Under the pieces are notes generated by a model. It worked only from the letters and a program-made list of their open reading frames with translations, was not told where the DNA came from and did not search any database. Of a stretch of 64,000 nucleotides of DNA, positions 58,243-64,000 are shown one piece after another (within the stretch, counting starts at the first letter, position 1; the number at the start of each line of letters is the position of its first letter). This DNA comes from Marinirhabdus sp963799365 (GTDB lineage: Bacteria > Bacteroidota > Bacteroidia > Flavobacteriales > Flavobacteriaceae): NCBI GenBank assembly GCA_963799365.1, contig CAWCWV010000017.1:186001-250000 (forward strand), in the 5' to 3' direction. A program made the position numbers and the translations under genes.

Positions 58243-61200
58243 TTATTCTTTAATCAAACGTTTTACAACGCTTGCGTTTTCACTTTCTATCTGTACAATA
58301 TAAACTCCAGAAGCCAATTTAGAAATATCAATTGTTTTCTCTGTGCTCATATTTGTAAGATCTACAGTGTTCACTAACTTTCCATTTACATCGTACATAG
58401 TTGCTTTGTTAAGCAGGATGTTAGATGCGTTAGACAGTACCACTTGGTTCTGTGCAGGGTTAGGATATAGTGTTATTCCTGTCTCTAGTGAGTTATCGTC
58501 TACACCTAAAACGCTTTCGATGGTAAGTTCGAAGGTACAAGTACCTATGTTGCCATACTCATCTGTTGCGCTCAAGGTAACTGTATACACACCATCACCA
58601 AGGAACGATCCTGCTACTGGATCCTGTGTGAATAGCGTCACTGGATCTGTACAGTTGTCTAGAGCAGTAGCAAGTCCATCTGCGAAGTAATCTGGTACTT
58701 CATACAATTGGGTACCTGCTCCTGGATCTATAGTCATATCTGCCGGGCAGGTAACTACTGGAGCCAATAGGTCCACAACAGTTACGGTAGCTGTACAGGA
58801 AGCAAGGTTTCCACTTGGGTCACTTACGAATAGTGTTACTGTTTGTGGAGTTCCTATATCATCACAGTCAAAGTCATCCATACTTACTGCATCTACACTA
58901 AGACCACAAGCCTCAAAGGTAAGATCCATATCTATAAGGTCCATAGGGTCTAGCATAGCTGTACCATCTGCTCCTAATTCAAGAGTGAAGTCTTTACATA
59001 CTAAGATAGGATCTATGTTGTCTATTACATTTATTGTTGCAGTACACATAGAAGTGTTTCCAGCGGTATCAGTAACTGTTACTTCAACAGTCATCTCTCC
59101 TACGTCTTCACAATCTACCATGAAACTTTCAACAGGTACTGGTGTAGTAGATTCAACTAAATAGTTAATTCTTCCATTCCAGATTCTAGGGCTAAACGCT
59201 GTACCAGCAAATGGCGCAGCAGATGAAGCTCCTAAATTAAGGGTTACATCTGCATTACTATACATAAGCATTCCTGGTGCAGGATTTGTTCCTGTTCCTG
59301 AATACGAATGACCGTGCGTAGCATCCATCACTAGGGCAACACCGTAAGTAGTTCCTGCTGTTAATGTTACAGAAGCGTCCAGTACCGCATTACTAGGTAC
59401 GTTTACAGTTCCTGAAGCAGTACCAGCACCTGTAGCAGATAATGTCCAAGGGGCAGGATTTGCAGTGTTTCCTACATAAGTTCCTACTAGGGTGTACATC
59501 TCTACCGTAAAGGCTCCTGGGTCTCCCGTATTAAGATCTAAATCTGTGATCTCAATATCGTTAGCTCCTACAGTAACATCAAAGTATACTGCACTACCAC
59601 CGCCAAGACCGTTGTTAGAGTCAAATACAGTTGTAATAGAAGATGCAGCAATTCCAGTAACGTCGGTAGTTGCTGTTACAGCACCACAGTTATCTGTTGC
59701 ACTTACTAATAGATCGGCAACATTTACAGTAGCCATACCGTTAGCGTCTAAGATTACATTAAATGGTGGAGAAGTAGCAAGGTTATAAGATAATATGAAA
59801 TTATCTACTCCAGCGCCCCATCCCCAATCGTTTTCATCATCGAAAGTAAAACGAACTTGGAAGTTTGCGTTTGCAAAAGCAAGCACATCAACAGGTGCGA
59901 AAGTTGTAGGAGCTTGGTCAGTATCATCTACCACAAGGATCGATTGCCAAGCGGCACCATCAAAAACCTCTACAGTAAAAAGTCCTGCTCCAATAAAATC
60001 CTGCACAGCATAGTCAAAACCAACTGTAGCCATATCGGCTCCTGTAAGATCATACACTGGAGATAACAACTCTACAGTATTATCCAATTCTCCAGATCCT
60101 GCAGCATCATCATTAAAAATTGCAGCGTTGGTTGGGAAATCAGCACCAATTGGCATATCGCCACTTCCAAATTCCCAATCAAAATTACCAGAAACTACAT
60201 TAGTACTCCATCCGGCTGGAGTAGTTGCACCTTCAAATTCTTCCAAAATATTGAACACACCTGGCTCACCAATACATTGTATCTGTGGAGCTTCATCATC
60301 AGTTACTGTAACGTTCATAGTACAATCTGCACTGTTTCCAGCAGCATCTGTATAGGTCCAGGTTACCACTGTAGTTCCTACTGGGTAGAAATCTGAGGCA
60401 TCATTAGTTCCGTTATAATCGTTGCTCAATGTTGAACCAGTAGCCATTCCTTGCTCTGCACTCAAACTATAATTGTTACCACCTGCACATAAAGTAGGAT
60501 TAACTTGTGGATCAGCTAAAAGTGTAAATGTAAGGTCTGGACCAAAAGTAGTTACCCAACCATTCCAAGTTGCTTCAGGAATTGTAACAACAGCTTGATT
60601 TGGAGCAGCAGGACAGTCTGCAGTATTTGAGCTATCACTTAGCACCAAAGAACCATCAGGACCTTGAAGGTCGAAAGATTCTCCTGGGAAACTAAAGTCT
60701 CCAGTAAAGGTAGCTGTTAGTGTTACATCGCCTCCAATAGACATTTGAGTACCAGCGATAACCGTTGGCGTGTTTGCCAATTGTCCAGTACCTAGGAAAT
60801 TTGTGGTAGGACTGTTAGCAACCGGAGGTGGATTGTTTGCCACCACAGGACAGTTGTCCATAATAGTTGGTGCTGGAACCGTTACATTAGCGCCGCAAAC
60901 ACCAACATCGTTTGATTGTGATATATCTGCCGGACACGTTATGGTTGGCGCTTCATTATCTACTACCGTTATTGTAAACTGGCAAGTAGTTGTTTCGTTA
61001 GGGGCATCGTCATTGGTTGCTGTAAACTCTATAATGGTCACTCCTACAGGATAAGGTCCTGGAGATGGAGCTCCCATAGTTTGTGTTACTGTTACCGTTC
61101 CGCCATTAGGGTCTAATGCCGTTGGTGTCGCAAAACCAAAAGGCGCTTCACAAGCTCCCGGACTGGCATTAACCATTTGATCGCCTGGGCAGTTTATGAT

Positions 61201-61824
61201 TGGATCATCAGCTCCGGCTACTGCATAGGTAACACGCAATTGCGGAACAAAAAAGTTTCCAGTATCTCCAAATCCAGTATCTGAGATCCGTACGATCCAA
61301 TTACCATTGGGATTTAATCCAGATGCTGTTATAGCTGCAGCAAAATTTGCAAAATTTGCAGATGGTGGATTTCCAACCAAACTAGTGTTTGGAAAATAAG
61401 CACAACGAGCGTCATCACGACATATAACCGCACCACCAAGGATTGTATTACCCATTGTCTCAGGGTTATCCATAGACGTATCGTTAAAAGTAATTGGTGA
61501 AGTTGTAAGTAAATCACTACTATCTCCAGCACCTGTATCAGTTCCAGGCTTATTTACTAAACCAATAGAATTTCCAGTAGGAGCGGTTAATGTAATAATA
61601 AGATCGCCAGCCCAAGTATGGTTAATGGCAAGATCTACACTCACATTTGTAATAGTAGCACCAGCTGGGATGCCTGCAATTGCAACATTGCTTGGTATAC
61701 CAGTGGGATTATTATCTGGTATGGCTACAGAGGTGAGATTACTGCCCGTAACCGTTTGTGCTGTACTCACCCACACACAACACGTGAGCAGTAAAGCCAT
61801 TAAGGTAAATGTAATTTTTTTCAT
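58243..61824 (-). CDS. Large secreted protein with P-domain, HYR repeats and T9SS type A sorting domain
   Basis: A 1193-residue extracellular protein. Signal peptide to about residue 22, then a proprotein-convertase P-domain-like module (about 25-205, WAGDLIITLTAPTGNSIGLV), several HYR-like beta domains (INCPGDQMVNASPGACEAPF, ITCPADISQSNDVGVCGANV and later VTCPADMTIDPGAG), and a T9SS C-terminal sorting domain (LYPNPAQNQVVLSNAS to VVKRLIKE). A choice-of-anchor-type domain occupies about 520-690. Secreted across the outer membrane and probably surface-attached. No catalytic domain is recognised; an adhesive role is inference. Confidence 0.9.
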   Translation of the reverse strand: MKKITFTLMALLLTCCVWVSTAQTVTGSNLTSVAIPDNNPTGIPSNVAIAGIPAGATITNVSVDLAINHTWAGDLIITLTAPTGNSIGLVNKPGTDTGAGDSSDLLTTSPITFNDTSMDNPETMGNTILGGAVICRDDARCAYFPNTSLVGNPPSANFANFAAAITASGLNPNGNWIVRISDTGFGDTGNFFVPQLRVTYAVAGADDPIINCPGDQMVNASPGACEAPFGFATPTALDPNGGTVTVTQTMGAPSPGPYPVGVTIIEFTATNDDAPNETTTCQFTITVVDNEAPTITCPADISQSNDVGVCGANVTVPAPTIMDNCPVVANNPPPVANSPTTNFLGTGQLANTPTVIAGTQMSIGGDVTLTATFTGDFSFPGESFDLQGPDGSLVLSDSSNTADCPAAPNQAVVTIPEATWNGWVTTFGPDLTFTLLADPQVNPTLCAGGNNYSLSAEQGMATGSTLSNDYNGTNDASDFYPVGTTVVTWTYTDAAGNSADCTMNVTVTDDEAPQIQCIGEPGVFNILEEFEGATTPAGWSTNVVSGNFDWEFGSGDMPIGADFPTNAAIFNDDAAGSGELDNTVELLSPVYDLTGADMATVGFDYAVQDFIGAGLFTVEVFDGAAWQSILVVDDTDQAPTTFAPVDVLAFANANFQVRFTFDDENDWGWGAGVDNFILSYNLATSPPFNVILDANGMATVNVADLLVSATDNCGAVTATTDVTGIAASSITTVFDSNNGLGGGSAVYFDVTVGANDIEITDLDLNTGDPGAFTVEMYTLVGTYVGNTANPAPWTLSATGAGTASGTVNVPSNAVLDASVTLTAGTTYGVALVMDATHGHSYSGTGTNPAPGMLMYSNADVTLNLGASSAAPFAGTAFSPRIWNGRINYLVESTTPVPVESFMVDCEDVGEMTVEVTVTDTAGNTSMCTATINVIDNIDPILVCKDFTLELGADGTAMLDPMDLIDMDLTFEACGLSVDAVSMDDFDCDDIGTPQTVTLFVSDPSGNLASCTATVTVVDLLAPVVTCPADMTIDPGAGTQLYEVPDYFADGLATALDNCTDPVTLFTQDPVAGSFLGDGVYTVTLSATDEYGNIGTCTFELTIESVLGVDDNSLETGITLYPNPAQNQVVLSNASNILLNKATMYDVNGKLVNTVDLTNMSTEKTIDISKLASGVYIVQIESENASVVKRLIKE

Positions 61825-62012
61825 ATAAATAAAGTTTAATAGTTAAGAGGGTGTTAATATAACAAAAAAAACGTTAAAATTAGGGTTGCTACACAATAAA
61901 CTTGACGTTACATTGAAATATTCTTATTTAAGAATTTCATTTTCTCAAAACACAAATACCCAATATTCAATGTCATGTTTTTATATATTTGTTTGGCCTA
62001 AATAATCCAGCC

Positions 62013-64000
62013 ATGAAAAAGATACTACTAGTTAGCTTCGGGTCATTATTCATAATAAGTTGTACAGATTCAGCTACTGAGAAAAACAGAGATGGAGCTT
62101 ACACAGGTAAAGCGGAAACATTATTTACGAAGGTATTTTCAGAACAAAGCAATCTAACTTTCACCAACACCATTAGAGAAGACCTGGAATTCAACTTTCT
62201 TAACTATCCCTATTTATATGCCGGGGCAGGTGTAGCCATTGGCGATGTCGACAAAGATGGCCTAGAAGATATCTTTATTGTTTCAACGTTTGGAGCCAAT
62301 AAACTATATAAAAATAATGGGGATTTTGTTTTTGAAGATATTTCTAAAAATGCCTTAGTAGAAGATGTTTCTGGCTTCACCACTGGAGCGAGTATGATAG
62401 ATATTAACAATGATGGTTGGTTGGATATTTACGTGTGCAAAGCAGGTTCGCTAAACGACGATGCTGCACGGAGAAATAAGTTGTATGTAAATCAGCAAAA
62501 TGGAACATTTAAAGAAATGGCCAAGCAATACGGACTAGACGACCCCGGATATACCACACAAGCATATCAACTGGATTATGACAAAGATGGAGATTTAGAT
62601 ATCTATGTGGTTAATTACAGATACGATTTTAAAAACAATACCAGAATTAGCAGTAAAATACAATCGGAGATTGAAGAGATTACGAGTGACCAGCTATACC
62701 GCAACGATGGAGAAACTTTCACTAAAGTAACTGGCGAAGCAGGAATTTATAACAAAGCCTGGGGATTGGCAGGTACTGTTGGGGATTTTAATAACGATGG
62801 TTGGGATGATATTTATATTTCTAACGATTTTTTAGAACCAGACATACTCTATATCAATCAACAAAACGGAACATTTAAAGATGAATTAAAAAACTATTTT
62901 AATCATATCTCTTTTAATAGTATGGGAGCAGATTATGCAGATTTGAATAACGATATGTATCCTGACCTCATAACAGTAGACATGCTAGCTGAAAACTATG
63001 CACGTAGCAAAGAAAACATGGCTTCCATGAGCACCGAAAATTTTATGAGCATGGTAAAGGTGGGATACCACCACGCCTATATGGCAAATATGCTTCACAT
63101 AAACTCAGGACATGGTAAATTTATAGAAACTGCCCAAATGAGCGGTGTGGTAAAAACTGATTGGAGTTGGGCACCTCTTATAGCAGATTTTGACAATGAC
63201 GGGCTAAAAGATATTTTTATAACCAATGGTATATATAAAGATTATCACAACCAGGATTTTAGAAATCAGTTAAAAGCTATTAACGAGAAGGGAGGATCTA
63301 TGACCTTAGAAGCTTTATTGGCTATGATGCCTGCTGAAAAGTTAGACAATTATATCTATAAAAATAATGGCGACCTCACTTTCACAAAAAAAATTGAAGA
63401 GTGGGGATTAAAAGATCCAAGCTTCTCCAATGGTGCAGCCTATGCAGATTTTGATAACGATGGTGATTTGGATTTGATTGTAAATAATATTAAAGATGAA
63501 ATAGGTCTTTATAAAAATAATAGCAATCAAAATTTTATTAAAATTCAATTAAAAGGCCCTACAACGAATACACAAGCCATAGGAGCTGAAGTATTTGTTA
63601 AGACCGAGAAAGGCACCCAATTCCAACAATTATATGTAGCGCGGGGTTATGAATCTTCGGTAGCTCATACGCTAAACTTTGGTCTGGGCGATACTAAAAA
63701 TATAGAAGAAATTATTGTGCAATGGCAAAACGGCACTTCATCTACCCTTAAAAATCAAAAAGCAAACCAGCAAATCACTATATCACAAGCCAACGCTGTG
63801 GCTTCTACGCTAGATATTAGAAACAAAAAAGGGTTAAAGAAAAACATAGGTCCTACAGCTATAGCTCTTAACTATATGCACAAAGAGAATGATGTAAATG
63901 ATTTTGATATCCAATTATTATTGCCCCAAAAACAATCCAGCAAAGGAACAGGTATTGCAAAAGCAGATGTAAATGGAGATGGCCTTGAAGATATGTTTGT
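62013..64000 (+). CDS. CRTAC1-like FG-GAP/VCBS repeat lipoprotein, 5' portion (runs off window)
   Basis: The first 662 codons are open to the window end. Signal peptide and lipobox (LFIISCTDS, Cys at 17). FG-GAP-type calcium-binding repeats recur (GDVDKDGLEDIFI, IDINNDGWLDIYV, LDYDKDGDLDIYV, GDFNNDGWDDIYI, ADFDNDGLKDIFI, ADFDNDGDLDLIV), forming a beta-propeller. An ASPIC/UnbV-type segment (RGYESSVAHTLNFGLGDTKN) follows near residue 545. Such proteins in Bacteroidota often lie beside SusC/SusD-type genes. A TATATTTG -7 box lies upstream near 61991. Confidence 0.9.
   Translation, partial: MKKILLVSFGSLFIISCTDSATEKNRDGAYTGKAETLFTKVFSEQSNLTFTNTIREDLEFNFLNYPYLYAGAGVAIGDVDKDGLEDIFIVSTFGANKLYKNNGDFVFEDISKNALVEDVSGFTTGASMIDINNDGWLDIYVCKAGSLNDDAARRNKLYVNQQNGTFKEMAKQYGLDDPGYTTQAYQLDYDKDGDLDIYVVNYRYDFKNNTRISSKIQSEIEEITSDQLYRNDGETFTKVTGEAGIYNKAWGLAGTVGDFNNDGWDDIYISNDFLEPDILYINQQNGTFKDELKNYFNHISFNSMGADYADLNNDMYPDLITVDMLAENYARSKENMASMSTENFMSMVKVGYHHAYMANMLHINSGHGKFIETAQMSGVVKTDWSWAPLIADFDNDGLKDIFITNGIYKDYHNQDFRNQLKAINEKGGSMTLEALLAMMPAEKLDNYIYKNNGDLTFTKKIEEWGLKDPSFSNGAAYADFDNDGDLDLIVNNIKDEIGLYKNNSNQNFIKIQLKGPTTNTQAIGAEVFVKTEKGTQFQQLYVARGYESSVAHTLNFGLGDTKNIEEIIVQWQNGTSSTLKNQKANQQITISQANAVASTLDIRNKKGLKKNIGPTAIALNYMHKENDVNDFDIQLLLPQKQSSKGTGIAKADVNGDGLEDMF

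Noticed and set aside
59492..60355. Several plus-strand ORFs inside the T9SS protein gene
   Set aside because: They are antisense shadows of a long, well-supported gene with clear domains; none has its own motif or promoter.

Overview
The window comes from a low-GC member of the Bacteroidota, most likely a marine Flavobacteriaceae. The evidence is the promoter style (TAnnTTTG -7 boxes, one with a TTTG element 19 nt upstream), a type IX secretion sorting domain, a fused CcoN/CcoO oxidase subunit, Bacteroidota-type CcoS/FixH/CcoG accessory proteins and IS3-family elements. No rRNA gene, complete tRNA gene or CRISPR array was seen.

Layout. (1) 1-5.5 kb, minus strand: a defence patch with a type I methyltransferase (hsdM), a RhuM-family protein, a half-length HsdS-like protein and a predicted modification-dependent nuclease. 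A degenerate 3' end of a tRNA-Ser-like sequence lies between hsdM and the half HsdS. (2) 5.6-35.2 kb: a low-oxygen respiration and survival region. It holds hemN, the cbb3 oxidase operon (ccoS, ccoNO, ccoQ, ccoP), the assembly genes ccoG, ccoH and ccoI, a truncated hemoglobin, a cupin, pdxH, an acetyl-CoA hydrolase broken by an IS3 element, four universal stress protein loci plus one deletion remnant, an ATP-cone nuclease, a beta-CASP RNase, a ribosome hibernation factor, and a PAS histidine kinase next to a receiver-Crp/Fnr regulator. Nine near-identical FNR-type boxes (oriented consensus CTGAYWWWYRTCAT) each sit exactly 22 nt upstream of a TAnnTTTG-like -7 box. They head nine transcription units, which makes the region a single predicted regulon. 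(3) 35.7-45 kb: SGNH esterase divergent from an ABC/FtsX-like pair, then a TolC/HlyD/ABC exporter operon led by a TetR regulator with two dyad operators. (4) 45-49.7 kb: cold-shock protein, rhodaneses, thioredoxin-like proteins, and a MarR/YceI pair with a perfect 16-bp palindrome. (5) 49.7-56.6 kb: a complete trpEGDCFBA operon with a canonical promoter, a leader peptide carrying three consecutive Trp codons, and an attenuator terminator. Dispersed repeats lie in its gaps, and trpF carries three in-frame copies of one of them. (6) 56.6-64 kb: a second IS3 element, a large T9SS-secreted adhesin-like protein, and a partial CRTAC1-like FG-GAP lipoprotein running off the window.

How it works together (inference). 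Under oxygen limitation the REC-Crp/Fnr protein, or a relative encoded elsewhere, would activate high-affinity oxidase synthesis, copper delivery, oxygen-independent heme synthesis, stress proteins and ribosome hibernation. Several members of the region are decaying: the IS-disrupted acetyl-CoA hydrolase, a frameshifted stress protein, a D-lactate dehydrogenase remnant and a stress protein with a large internal deletion.
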